The notes under the pieces were generated by a model that was not told the DNA's origin, ran no database searches, and was given only the letters and a program-made list of their open reading frames with translations. This document shows positions 54,640 to 62,557 of a stretch of DNA of 64,000 nt, piece by piece. Where the stretch lies: positions 29,904-93,903 of the forward strand of contig NZ_FOXH01000021.1 in NCBI RefSeq assembly GCF_900115665.1, in the 5' to 3' direction. The translations under genes were made by a program, and so were the position numbers. Within the stretch, counting starts at the first letter, position 1. Each line of letters begins with the position of its first letter. This DNA comes from Pseudarcicella hirudinis (GTDB lineage Bacteria; Bacteroidota; Bacteroidia; Cytophagales; Spirosomataceae).

Positions 54640-55584
54640 CTATTTAAAAAGAGCCTTGTACTCGTCAGGATGTTCTTTTTTGAAGGCTAGCTTGGCCTTA
54701 TCGCTCAACTTTTCAAACTCGTCAACATTTTTCGGATTTCCTGAATCGCTTCCAGGAATAGTTACACCGCCTGATAATTGTGTTTTAGCTGGAATTTTTG
54801 AAAGAGCAGCGAAAGCAAGTGAATAATTATCTTTAGCCATCTTTTCCCATTCTGCTACTTCAGATTCAGTGATCTTTCCGGCTAGCTTTGCTTCGTTAAT
54901 AAGTGCTTTAGATTGCGTTTCGGCAATACTGGAAAGCTTCTGTTTAGTTTGTTGATGTTCCGCTTGCTCAGTGGTAAACTTCTGTAATAAAGTAGCAATG
55001 TGAGTGTCCAGCTCAGCGGCTGTTTTAGGTTGTTCATTCAGCCCTAATGTCATTAAAGAAGCAACCGACAAAGTGATTTTTTCCATTTTTATTTCCGTAT
55101 TTTCGTTTTGTTTGTTTTCGTCTAAAAAAGAAAGCTGAAGCTTTACTTCGTCTCCCGTTAACAGCTTCTTAGTAGAAGCATCGTAAAGTCTTAATGAATT
55201 TGCATTTGAAGGAACAGCACAAATACTCACTTCAAAAAGTTCACACCTTAACAATAGCCATGACCCGTCCGGCTGTTGTTCCATATCATCCCTGCTGAAG
55301 CTAATACCCATAGAGCAGCCTATTACAAATCCTCTTTCTACCTTCCCTTCAATTGTTTTAGCATAAGCGTCTTCAGAGTCAAATAAAGGTTCACCACTTA
55401 GGATTACCCCTTCAACTGATATATTATCCCATTTACCAATTACGCTGTCCAGGCTATTCCAATGATCTGCCAACATTACTGGATTAGCTGAGAATCTATT
55501 GAGGATAATTCCGGATGTCTTTATCTTAAAATTGTAAGAGTTTGTTACTGTTTCGTCATTAAATACAAACTTCTTCTTTGCCAT
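54640..55584 (-). CDS. Prohead protease fused to scaffold domain
   Basis: The 314-residue protein has a protease-like N-terminal part (about 1-150) with FSANPVMLADHWNS (His), GKVERGFVIGCSMGISF (Ser) and LFEVSICAVPSNANS, which match prohead serine proteases. A C-terminal helical part (about 170-314) is rich in Gln, Lys and Glu (KFTTEQAEHQQTKQKLSSIA), as expected of a scaffold. Protease cleavage of the scaffold would permit head maturation. It lies divergent to the small terminase gene, with a 131-base region between that must hold both promoters. The catalytic His and Ser are suggested by family pattern. Confidence 0.8.
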   Translation of the reverse strand: MAKKKFVFNDETVTNSYNFKIKTSGIILNRFSANPVMLADHWNSLDSVIGKWDNISVEGVILSGEPLFDSEDAYAKTIEGKVERGFVIGCSMGISFSRDDMEQQPDGSWLLLRCELFEVSICAVPSNANSLRLYDASTKKLLTGDEVKLQLSFLDENKQNENTEIKMEKITLSVASLMTLGLNEQPKTAAELDTHIATLLQKFTTEQAEHQQTKQKLSSIAETQSKALINEAKLAGKITESEVAEWEKMAKDNYSLAFAALSKIPAKTQLSGGVTIPGSDSGNPKNVDEFEKLSDKAKLAFKKEHPDEYKALFK

Positions 55585-55621
55585 TTCTTATTATTTGCGT
55601 TTTGTTGATGCAAATATGAAA

Positions 55622-55655
55622 CCTTACACAACTACTTGAAAATAAGCATGTAAGG
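55622..55655. promoter_or_regulatory. Inverted repeat in the divergent late-gene region
   Basis: CCTTACA (55622-55628) and TGTAAGG (55649-55655) form a 7-bp inverted repeat with a 20-nt centre between the divergent protease and terminase genes. It may be a binding site for a late activator that switches both operons. The match is short, so chance is possible. Confidence 0.35.
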
Positions 55656-55715
55656 GTTATACAGATTTTTTAAATCGGCTTTAAAAACGGGCAATTTTGG
55701 TAAAAAAAAGAAGAT

Positions 55716-56141
55716 ATGGGAGTAAAAAAAGACAAAGTAAGAGAACAAGCGGAAGAGTACTATTTGGACAACATTGAAGCTACACAGCAACAAGTAGCAG
55801 AACTATTCAATGTTACACAAAAAACAGTTTCGTCTTGGTGTACAAGGTATGACTGGAACGAAAAACGTATCAATCTGCACGCTTCACCGATTAAGATCAA
55901 GCAGCTATTACAGCAAGAGTTGCTTAAAGTTGCTTCCGGAACACCTGGAACGCTAAATGCTGACAGCATAAGCAAATTAATGTCTGCACTTGACAAATGT
56001 GATAAGAAAGCTGACCCTATCGTAGTCTCTAGGGTTCTTAAAGACCTTGCAAATTTCGTATCTGAGAATGACCCCCAATTTGCAGCAAAGATGACAGATT
56101 GGATGAAGAAATTTTTGCAACATAGAATAAATATCGAATGA
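55716..56141 (+). CDS. Small terminase subunit-like (Mu gp27-like) DNA-binding protein
   Basis: The 141-residue protein begins MGVKKDKVREQAEEYYLDNI and has a helix-turn-helix (TQQQVAELFNVTQKTVSSWC, about 24-43) followed by YDWNEKRINLHASPIKIKQL and a helical C-terminus. The large terminase begins 4 nt before its stop (overlap), so it is the small packaging subunit that recognises phage DNA, as gp27 does in Mu-like phages. DNA binding is supported by the HTH; the packaging role by position. Confidence 0.78.
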   Translation: MGVKKDKVREQAEEYYLDNIEATQQQVAELFNVTQKTVSSWCTRYDWNEKRINLHASPIKIKQLLQQELLKVASGTPGTLNADSISKLMSALDKCDKKADPIVVSRVLKDLANFVSENDPQFAAKMTDWMKKFLQHRINIE

Positions 56142-57703
56142 TAGCAGAACAAGACAATACCAAATACGCAAAAGTTCTCAAAGACTTCGATAAGTTTTGC
56201 GTAAGGATTCAGCAGGCTACAAGTATAGACATACATGAAACAGCTGATAGTAAATTAAAGCGTATTAAAGCTAAAGAGAACTCTTATGCAGAATGGTTTG
56301 AGTTCTATTTTCCAAGTTTCGCAAAACAAAAGTGTGCCTGGTTTCACATTAAGTTAGCAGAAATAGCAATTAAGCATAAGCGTTTACGTCTGCTGCTTGA
56401 ACTCTACAGATCAGCCGGAAAGTCCGTTCACGTCTGTATGGGTATTCCTTTGTACTTATACCTGGTTAAGAATGATTTGAAATTTATGCTTCTGATTGGT
56501 AAGACAGAGACTAAAGCAAAAAAGCTGCTATCCGGACTTCAGGCACAATTGCAATACAACAACCGTCTAAAAAACGATTATGGAGACAAATTTCAGGCAG
56601 GTAGTTGGACTGAAGGAGATTTCTTAACCACCGACGGAGTCAGATTTATGTCACTTGGTTTTGACCAGGATCCTAGGGGTGTTCGAGAAGAAGGAAACAG
56701 ACCGGATTATATCGTTTGCGATGATGTGGACTCAAAGAAAAGCATCAACAATGACAGAATCATGCGTGAAGCAGTTGATACTGTTGTAGAAGACATCTGG
56801 GGAACATTTGACTCAGATGACACCAGTACTGAGCGTTTCATTTTTGCTAATAACAACTTTCATAAGAACAGTATTACAAACAGACTTCATGAATATTTCG
56901 AAGAAGTCATTCGTAAAAGTTCAAAAAAGAAATCTACCAGATACGAAATATTAAAAGTTTGTGCTGTAAAAAGCCTTCAAACCTTTCAGCCGGAATGGCC
57001 TGAAAAAACCAGCTCAGAGTACTGGAAAGAAAAGTTTGAAGATATTCCGTATCGTTCATTTATGCGTGAATACATGCACGTACACGTACAGGACGGAGCG
57101 GTATTTAAGCATGAAGATATTCTATTCTGCGACCCTTTACCATTAAAAAAATATGAGGCACTTTGCTTTTATGGTGACCTATCATACAAGGCAAATGCTG
57201 ACTTCAAAGCCCTGATTTTAGTTGGAAAAATCGGAAGGGAATTTCATATACTTCATACTTATGTAAGGCAAAAAAGCCGTGCTGATGTAGCAAAATGGCT
57301 ATATGATCTTTATGAAGATAAGAAGCTTTATTTATTAAACATTCGGTATTTAATAGAAGGGCTTTTTGCAATGGATGAATTTGTAAATGATTTTGATATG
57401 GAAGGCTTGATAAGGGGCTATACTATTCCCGTGAGAGCCGACAAAAGAGGCAAAACAGATAAATATGACCGGATTGAAGGAATGAGCGGCTTTTTTGAAA
57501 AACACCTGGTATTTCTTTCAAAGAAAGACAAAAGCCCTGACCAGACCGTTCTTGTTGATCAAATACTTGCTTTTGAGAAAGGCAGTAATGCACATGATGA
57601 TGCTCCTGATGCTTTGCAGGGAGCAATATCATACCTCAACAAAAGGACTTACAAAAAACAAACCAAATCGGCTTTCGGCAAACGTACTTCTTTCAAATTT
57701 TAA
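56138..57703 (+). CDS. Terminase large subunit (Mu gp28-like)
   Basis: The 521-residue protein has an N-terminal ATPase with LLLELYRSAGKSVHVCMG (Walker-A-like RSAGKS near residue 90) and RPDYIVCDDVDSKKSINND (Walker B near 190, with a catalytic acidic pair). A C-terminal RNase H-like nuclease has CFYGDLSYKANADFKALIL (about 345) and HDDAPDALQGAI (about 487), which provide the Asp metal ligands. It translocates and cuts DNA during head filling, acting with the small subunit just upstream (4-nt overlap). It lies on the plus strand with the portal genes, opposite to capsid and tail genes. Confidence 0.9.
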   Translation: MIAEQDNTKYAKVLKDFDKFCVRIQQATSIDIHETADSKLKRIKAKENSYAEWFEFYFPSFAKQKCAWFHIKLAEIAIKHKRLRLLLELYRSAGKSVHVCMGIPLYLYLVKNDLKFMLLIGKTETKAKKLLSGLQAQLQYNNRLKNDYGDKFQAGSWTEGDFLTTDGVRFMSLGFDQDPRGVREEGNRPDYIVCDDVDSKKSINNDRIMREAVDTVVEDIWGTFDSDDTSTERFIFANNNFHKNSITNRLHEYFEEVIRKSSKKKSTRYEILKVCAVKSLQTFQPEWPEKTSSEYWKEKFEDIPYRSFMREYMHVHVQDGAVFKHEDILFCDPLPLKKYEALCFYGDLSYKANADFKALILVGKIGREFHILHTYVRQKSRADVAKWLYDLYEDKKLYLLNIRYLIEGLFAMDEFVNDFDMEGLIRGYTIPVRADKRGKTDKYDRIEGMSGFFEKHLVFLSKKDKSPDQTVLVDQILAFEKGSNAHDDAPDALQGAISYLNKRTYKKQTKSAFGKRTSFKF

Positions 57704-57716
57704 CCTACTTATTTAT

Positions 57717-58130
57717 ATGTCATTTATCACAAGAGAGGAGTTTTCGACACATGTGTATGAGGAAGCTCAATACGTAATCTCACGGGGGGATAACGCAAAA
57801 ATTGACCAGGCTATTAGCATGGGTTTACAAGTTTTAGCCAGGTATCTGACTGCATATGATACCCAATCAATATTTGCCACTACCGGAACAGACAGAGACA
57901 AGTACCAGGAATTAATTACGTATACAAAGGACATATCAAAATGGCATTTTATTGCCGTGTGTAATGTATCCGTCGATCTGGAATTAGCTGAAAAACGCTA
58001 TCAATTTGCAATCAAAGAACTTGAACGTATTCAAAAATCCTCTATCGTTCAAGGCTGGCCGCTTGCTCAGAACAATCAAGACCCAAAGCCTTTCCGGAGC
58101 GGGTCAGGCAGAAAATTCAATCACTTTTAA
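57717..58130 (+). CDS. Mu gp36-like protein (DUF1320)
   Basis: The 137-residue protein starts at ATG 57717 (MSFITREEFSTHVYEEAQYV), 13 nt after the terminase stop; the frame is open further upstream, but those codons lie inside the terminase gene and are not protein-like. IDQAISMGLQVLARYLTAYD, DISKWHFIAVCNVSVDLELA and AIKELERIQKSSIVQGWPLA match the DUF1320/Mu gp36 pattern. Gp36-like proteins are virion connector components in Mu-like phages. It lies 20 nt before the portal gene. Confidence 0.8.
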   Translation: MSFITREEFSTHVYEEAQYVISRGDNAKIDQAISMGLQVLARYLTAYDTQSIFATTGTDRDKYQELITYTKDISKWHFIAVCNVSVDLELAEKRYQFAIKELERIQKSSIVQGWPLAQNNQDPKPFRSGSGRKFNHF

Positions 58131-58150
58131 CCAGTTTAAACAGCATTTAA

Positions 58151-60640
58151 ATGGCTTCAAACTTATATTCAAAACCAGATAAAGGTTTTTTTAAAACATT
58201 GCTTAGTGCAGTCAAAAACTTATCTGATCAACCTCAATTTTCCAGTAAAGGCAGAAAGCTTCCCTGGAACTCTAAAAGCGTTTTCCAAACCCGTCAAGAT
58301 ATTAATAGCTGGAAAAGAGCTGAAGCAGCGTATAACAACGCAGAATATCCGCAAAACTTCTTAATTCAAATCCTTTTTGATGAAGTATTGAAAGATGCCA
58401 GGCTAGCATCTCAAATAAATAACCGAATACAACAAGTTTTATCTGCGACTTTTGTACTTAAAAATAAAGGCGGGGAAGTTGATGAAGAAGCAACTAAAAC
58501 GCTCAGCAAACATCCACTTTTTCGCAGCCTTACCAAATCCGGATTAGATTCAATTTATCGGGGTTATAGCCTTATTGAATTGCTTTTTGACCAAGATGGA
58601 AACCTGACCGCTGAAGACCTACCACGCACTAATATTATTGCCCAGAAAGGCATTTTTTTGAAAGATTGGAATGATCAGGACGGTATAAAATACAGGGAAA
58701 TGACCGAGTTTGGAACTTGGATTCTTGAATATAACAGTAAAGAAATCGGCCTAATCAACAAGGCTGTTTCTCATGTTCTATTTAAGCGTTTCGCAATGGC
58801 CTGCTGGTCTGAGCTATGCGAAATATACGGTATTCCACCCCGTGTAATGAAAACTAACACGTCTGATGATGGAATGCTTAAAAGAGCTGAACAAATGATG
58901 CAGGATATGGGTTCAGCAGCCTGGTTTATAATTGATGAGGATGAGTCATTTGAGTTTGCAGACAATGTAACTACAAAGGGTGAAGTTTATCAAAATCTCA
59001 TTCAATTATGCAATGATGAAATGAGTATGCTTATTTCTGGTGCAATCGTAGGACAAGACACAAAGAACGGTTCTAATGCCAAAGAAAAAGCATCACAAGA
59101 CCTTCAGTGGTATCTTGTACAGGATGATATGAAACTGTCAGAGTTGCAATGGAACTTAATAAACCTGCCTGCACTTGCAAAACATGGCATTATTCCGGAT
59201 GGACTAACATTAGAATTTGAAAAAGCTGAAGACATTACTCAGCTTTGGACTTTTACGAAAGATGCAATGAGTTTTTATGATTTTGATATTGAATGGCTCA
59301 ATAACAAATTTGGTCTTAATATTGTCGAATCAAAAAAATCTAATCAGCAACAAAATTCTTTATCTGCTCTCAGTTTTTTTCTCAAAGCCCCGAAAAACGG
59401 GGCAATGACGGAAGAGACCTGTTGTGGACAAGCCCACACATCAGAGATTAAGTTGTTATCAACAATTGATGATAATGATTTGATCAAACGCTATTGGGAT
59501 GGTGAGGGTAACAAGCTATTTGATCAGGAGCTATTTACTTATACAGTAGACAATTTAGCTGAAGCATTTAGTAAAGGCTGGAAAAAATCAAAAGAAAATC
59601 TTTCATATGGCATTGAGTACGGAGCTGATGACCCGGCTGCTCTCACAGCCTATGAGATGAATCTGTTCAGGTTTGGTGGTGTCAAAACGCTTGCCGAATC
59701 TCAGCTTTTAAACAAAGCCTTCAGAGACTCTAAGAGCTTTCAGGATTTTAGTATTAGAGCTTCTTTAATCACTAAAATTCATAATAAAGATTGGTTAAGG
59801 ACTGAGTATAATACAGCCCTGTCAGTAGGTGAAACATCTGCTACATATTACAGACTAAAACAGCAAACAGAGCTATTCCCTTTTTGGGAGTACAAGACTG
59901 TAGATGACAACAAAGTACGTCCGGAGCATAGATTACTTGATGGTTTGCTACTTAGAGCTGAAGACCCGATTTGGCGGAAAATTTACCCGCCGAATGGCTG
60001 GAATTGTAGATGTTATGTAGTGCCACGTCTGAAGACAGAAAAAGGATCAAACGATTTAAGTCAAAATTCTGCTACCGCTGAAGCTTTTACAAATTCGGAT
60101 GAATTTAAAAAGGCTGAAAAGTCCGGATGGGGAATAAACAGAGCCGAAACACAAGAGGTCTTTACTGCCAATCAGCAGTACATTACAAATATTACTGAAG
60201 CCAATAAACTTTTGTCTGAGTTAAGCCCTGCTGATTTCAAAATGAAGGAGGTGACTAATAAACCTGTAAGAGACATATTCAAGGGTGATGCAGTTGCATT
60301 CTTTGATGAAAAAGCCAAAGACAATATTTTAACTTTCACTGACTATAACAATCGGAAGTTAAATATTGCCAAACGTGACTTTCTTGCACATAGCACCGAG
60401 GGAAAAGAAAGTAGAAAAGAATTTTTACTTGACCTTTCTCGCATTCTCAACAACCCAGACGAAGTATGGTTTAAAGCTGAGCGAAAAGGGCAAATGTTTA
60501 ATCAATACATGTATATTAAATACTTCGAAGATATGCCAGTGGCTATTGTCGCTGAAATGTCAAAAAAGGGAGTCTTTAAACTGAAGACCTGGTTTGAAGT
60601 TGCTAACCTGGCAATCAGATGGGGGCTTTTGATTAAGTAA
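58151..60640 (+). CDS. Portal (DUF935) - MuF head protein - BECR-like nuclease toxin fusion
   Basis: The 829-residue protein joins three parts. A DUF935 portal domain (about 25-390) has PQNFLIQILFDEVLKDARLA, LDSIYRGYSLIELLFDQDGN and GAIVGQDTKNGSNAKEKAS. A MuF head-morphogenesis domain (about 460-640) has TVDDNKVRPEHRLLDGLLLR and WRKIYPPNGWNCRCYVVPRL. A C-terminal domain (about 697-829) has RDFLAHSTEGKESRKEFLLD, ILNNPDEVWFKAERKGQMFN and FKLKTWFEVANLAIRWGLLI. The last fits the phage Barnase/EndoU/ColicinE5-D/RelE-like (PBECR) nuclease group that ends many MuF toxins. In Mu the portal and MuF functions are separate genes (gp29, gp30). The toxin would be packed in the virion and may enter the host with the DNA. 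No immunity gene is evident. Confidence 0.85.
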   Translation: MASNLYSKPDKGFFKTLLSAVKNLSDQPQFSSKGRKLPWNSKSVFQTRQDINSWKRAEAAYNNAEYPQNFLIQILFDEVLKDARLASQINNRIQQVLSATFVLKNKGGEVDEEATKTLSKHPLFRSLTKSGLDSIYRGYSLIELLFDQDGNLTAEDLPRTNIIAQKGIFLKDWNDQDGIKYREMTEFGTWILEYNSKEIGLINKAVSHVLFKRFAMACWSELCEIYGIPPRVMKTNTSDDGMLKRAEQMMQDMGSAAWFIIDEDESFEFADNVTTKGEVYQNLIQLCNDEMSMLISGAIVGQDTKNGSNAKEKASQDLQWYLVQDDMKLSELQWNLINLPALAKHGIIPDGLTLEFEKAEDITQLWTFTKDAMSFYDFDIEWLNNKFGLNIVESKKSNQQQNSLSALSFFLKAPKNGAMTEETCCGQAHTSEIKLLSTIDDNDLIKRYWDGEGNKLFDQELFTYTVDNLAEAFSKGWKKSKENLSYGIEYGADDPAALTAYEMNLFRFGGVKTLAESQLLNKAFRDSKSFQDFSIRASLITKIHNKDWLRTEYNTALSVGETSATYYRLKQQTELFPFWEYKTVDDNKVRPEHRLLDGLLLRAEDPIWRKIYPPNGWNCRCYVVPRLKTEKGSNDLSQNSATAEAFTNSDEFKKAEKSGWGINRAETQEVFTANQQYITNITEANKLLSELSPADFKMKEVTNKPVRDIFKGDAVAFFDEKAKDNILTFTDYNNRKLNIAKRDFLAHSTEGKESRKEFLLDLSRILNNPDEVWFKAERKGQMFNQYMYIKYFEDMPVAIVAEMSKKGVFKLKTWFEVANLAIRWGLLIK

Positions 60641-60731
60641 TGAGGGGTACTTATTGTTACACAGCAGTATTTCATGCTCCCTGATCAGCCCTTACCCTCA
60701 TTGAAGCTTACATTACGTGTAACAATAAGTA
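60639..60731 (+). ncRNA. Interleaved inverted repeats after the MuF-toxin gene (possible structured RNA)
   Basis: TACTTATTGTTACAC (60648-60662) pairs perfectly with GTGTAACAATAAGTA (60717-60731), 15 bp around 54 nt. AATGAGGG (60639-60646) pairs with CCCTCATT (60695-60702). The second stem's arms interleave with the first, so a pseudoknot is possible; a small TTACA/TGTAA stem at 60709-60723 competes with the 3' arm. The element lies between the fusion stop (60640) and the gpG-like start (60759). It may be a regulatory RNA, an attenuator or a mobile-element footprint. Confidence 0.5.
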
Positions 60732-60758
60732 TATATGATGTTCAAATATAAATGATTA

Positions 60759-61262
60759 ATGACTAATTACCAGAAAATTGACATTTTTTTTCAGTCGTTA
60801 GACTCCAAAATGTTAAAGGATGTTCCGGCAATTATATCCGAAACGGCTACTGAGTATTTCAAAGAAAGCTTTGTTACAAAAAGCTTTGATGGCAAAGCCT
60901 GGACACCTGCTAAACGAAACGAAAAAAGGGGTTCTTTAATGGTAAGAACAGGGGCTTTAATGGGTTCTATCAGACCCTCTTTGGTAAGTGCCTCAAAGGT
61001 AACTATTTCAGCAGGCTCTACTAAAGTTCCATATGCAAAAGTTCATAACGAAGGCGGGGAAGTAATTCTACCACCCCGTAGTGAAACCTTCATCCGGAAT
61101 AGAAATAAGAAAGGACGGTTTAAAAAAGGAACGGTTTCTGGGCAAGGGTTTACACTCAAAGAATCTCGTTTCAATATGCCTAAGCGGCAATTTATGGGTC
61201 ACACGCAAAAATTAAACAATATCATTGTTCAACGTATTCAATCTTTATTAAAGGAAAAATGA
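60759..61262 (+). CDS. Phage virion morphogenesis protein (Mu gpG-like)
   Basis: The 167-residue protein has AWTPAKRNEKRGSLMVRTGA (the KxRxxxxLxxTGxLxxSI pattern), SIRPSLVSASKVTISAGSTK, YAKVHNEGGEV and RQFMGHTQKLNNIIVQRI, which match the Mu gpG/virion morphogenesis family acting in tail completion. It is basic in its C-terminal part (KKGRFKKGTV). The next gene begins 4 nt before its stop. It follows the toxin fusion after a 118-nt gap that holds the structured element. Confidence 0.85.
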   Translation: MTNYQKIDIFFQSLDSKMLKDVPAIISETATEYFKESFVTKSFDGKAWTPAKRNEKRGSLMVRTGALMGSIRPSLVSASKVTISAGSTKVPYAKVHNEGGEVILPPRSETFIRNRNKKGRFKKGTVSGQGFTLKESRFNMPKRQFMGHTQKLNNIIVQRIQSLLKEK

Positions 61263-61687
61263 AAGAGACTTATTTAAATATTTTGCAGCATCTATCTGGA
61301 ATACCTTTACGATGGATAGACCTTGATAAAGGCCAGCTTTCTTCCTCTACACGTCCGGAAATTGCTTTCCCTGCCTGTCTTATCAAAACAGAAATTATCA
61401 GAGCTGATAGCCAGGGGGCGAATGTGCAGTTACTTACATTACAAGTAACATTAAGACTTGTATTTGTATTCATAGGCAGTACGTCCCTGCAAGCTCCACA
61501 ACAGATCAGAAATGAATCAATGCAGTACCTTGATACTGTACAGGAGGTTTATTTGAAACTACAAGGCAAGCTTAACCAGGATAATAGGCGATATGATAGG
61601 ATTAGCCAGAGGGAGCAGGACGCTGACGGAATAAAAATTGTGAACATGGTCTTTCAGACGGTCATTCTTGACAAATCAGCAGCATAA
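61259..61687 (+). CDS. Tail terminator/completion-like phage protein
   Basis: The 142-residue protein begins MKETYLNILQHLSGIPLRWI and has VQLLTLQVTLRLVFVFIGST and YLDTVQEVYLKLQGKLNQDN, an alpha/beta layout found in small tail-terminator proteins. It overlaps the gpG-like gene by 4 nt and ends the plus-strand operon just before a strong terminator. I see no unambiguous family motif, so the label rests on size, fold pattern and place. Confidence 0.62.
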   Translation: MKETYLNILQHLSGIPLRWIDLDKGQLSSSTRPEIAFPACLIKTEIIRADSQGANVQLLTLQVTLRLVFVFIGSTSLQAPQQIRNESMQYLDTVQEVYLKLQGKLNQDNRRYDRISQREQDADGIKIVNMVFQTVILDKSAA

Positions 61688-61692
61688 AAAAA

Positions 61693-61715
61693 GCCCGGCA
61701 AATACATTGCCGGGC
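61693..61715 (+). terminator. Strong intrinsic terminator of the plus-strand phage operon
   Basis: GCCCGGCAA (61693-61701) and TTGCCGGGC (61707-61715) form a perfect 9-bp stem with a 5-nt loop, preceded by a run of A and followed by a run of six T, directly after the stop at 61687. The flanking A/T runs make it bidirectional, serving convergent operons. Confidence 0.92.
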
Positions 61716-61733
61716 TTTTTTATTTAAAATTCT

Positions 61734-61786
61734 GATTATCGTATTCAGATACTATAATTAGCGATTATCGTATTCAGACACTATAA
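61734..61786. repeat. Two 24-nt direct repeats next to the terminator
   Basis: GATTATCGTATTCAGA followed by T/C and ACTATAA occurs at 61734-61757 and 61763-61786 with one mismatch and a 29-nt period. The second copy overlaps the stop codon of the small minus-strand gene. Its meaning is unknown: a binding site or a duplication are options. Confidence 0.8.
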
Positions 61787-62038
61787 CAAGCTTTCAGACT
61801 CACGTTTTGGGATTTCCATGTACTCCTCAGGAAGAGCATCAGTATTAGGCTCATCTTCAAAAAAATCTATCAAACTATCTCGATAAGATTCCTTAAATCT
61901 TGCTGAGTGGAATACTCCAAGCTGTAAATATCCAATCCTGATACCACGTGGATTATATTCTTCATCAATAAAAGAAGGGCTGTAGGCAATAATATCAACA
62001 CATTCTTCAACTTCTTTAACATTAAATTTCTTCCACAT
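61781..62038 (-). CDS. Small phage protein of unknown function
   Basis: The 85-residue protein begins MWKKFNVKEVEECVDIIAYS, is acidic (DFFEDEPNTDALPEEYMEIP) and has no known motif. It is the last gene of a minus-strand early or accessory run; the gene before it ends 2 nt upstream. Cytoplasmic. Confidence 0.6.
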   Translation of the reverse strand: MWKKFNVKEVEECVDIIAYSPSFIDEEYNPRGIRIGYLQLGVFHSARFKESYRDSLIDFFEDEPNTDALPEEYMEIPKRESESLL

Positions 62039-62040
62039 AA

Positions 62041-62262
62041 TTAGAATAATTTTAACTGATTTTTAACTGATTTTTCTTTATGCGTATTCTTATGCTTATA
62101 ACCTTTCATAAACGCTGAATAACTCATACTGTGACCCAATTCCTTAAGAATCTTCCGGACAAAATAAGTGTCCGGAATATCCTCGTTTCGGTTCTTCCAT
62201 TCCAGATACTTCATCCGGATAAAATCAACCTTTTTTAAGTGATTTCTATTGTTGTATGCCAT
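62041..62262 (-). CDS. Small basic phage protein of unknown function
   Basis: The 73-residue protein begins MAYNNRNHLKKVDFIRMKYL and is strongly basic at its end (YKHKNTHKEKSVKNQLKLF). It is helical and could bind DNA or RNA, but no HTH is clear. It overlaps the gene upstream by 17 nt and is 2 nt from the one downstream, so the run is one operon. Confidence 0.6.
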   Translation of the reverse strand: MAYNNRNHLKKVDFIRMKYLEWKNRNEDIPDTYFVRKILKELGHSMSYSAFMKGYKHKNTHKEKSVKNQLKLF

Positions 62263-62524
62263 TTCTTGGAACTTTAATAGAATATGGAAATTTATTAAAC
62301 ATTCTGGTTATAACTTGAATTTCCTGTAAACAATGAGCTGCTGTTTGGTTTGCTATAGTACAAATAGAAATACAGTAACTATACTTCTTATCTAAATCCT
62401 CTTTTGAAAAATACGGATTTAATGAGGTCATGGCATCATATGTGTTCATTACATATTGTCTATTCCTCTCAGCAGCTAATCCAGGTAATCTAACCATAAC
62501 CAACCTTTCAAATTCTTCTCTCAT
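62246..62524 (-). CDS. Small phage protein of unknown function
   Basis: The 92-residue helical protein begins MREEFERLVMVRLPGLAAER, with FSKEDLDKKYSYCISICTIA. No family is recognised. It lies 33 nt after the methyltransferase gene and overlaps the following gene by 17 nt. Confidence 0.58.
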   Translation of the reverse strand: MREEFERLVMVRLPGLAAERNRQYVMNTYDAMTSLNPYFSKEDLDKKYSYCISICTIANQTAAHCLQEIQVITRMFNKFPYSIKVPRNGIQQ

Positions 62525-62557
62525 TTATTTGGTTCTTTTTTTTACAATGAAATTAAC

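Noticed and set aside
57495..57716. Upstream extension of the gp36-like frame
   Set aside because: It lies wholly inside the terminase gene in another frame, with many Leu/Met/Lys-rich shadow codons; ATG 57717 starts the family-typical sequence.
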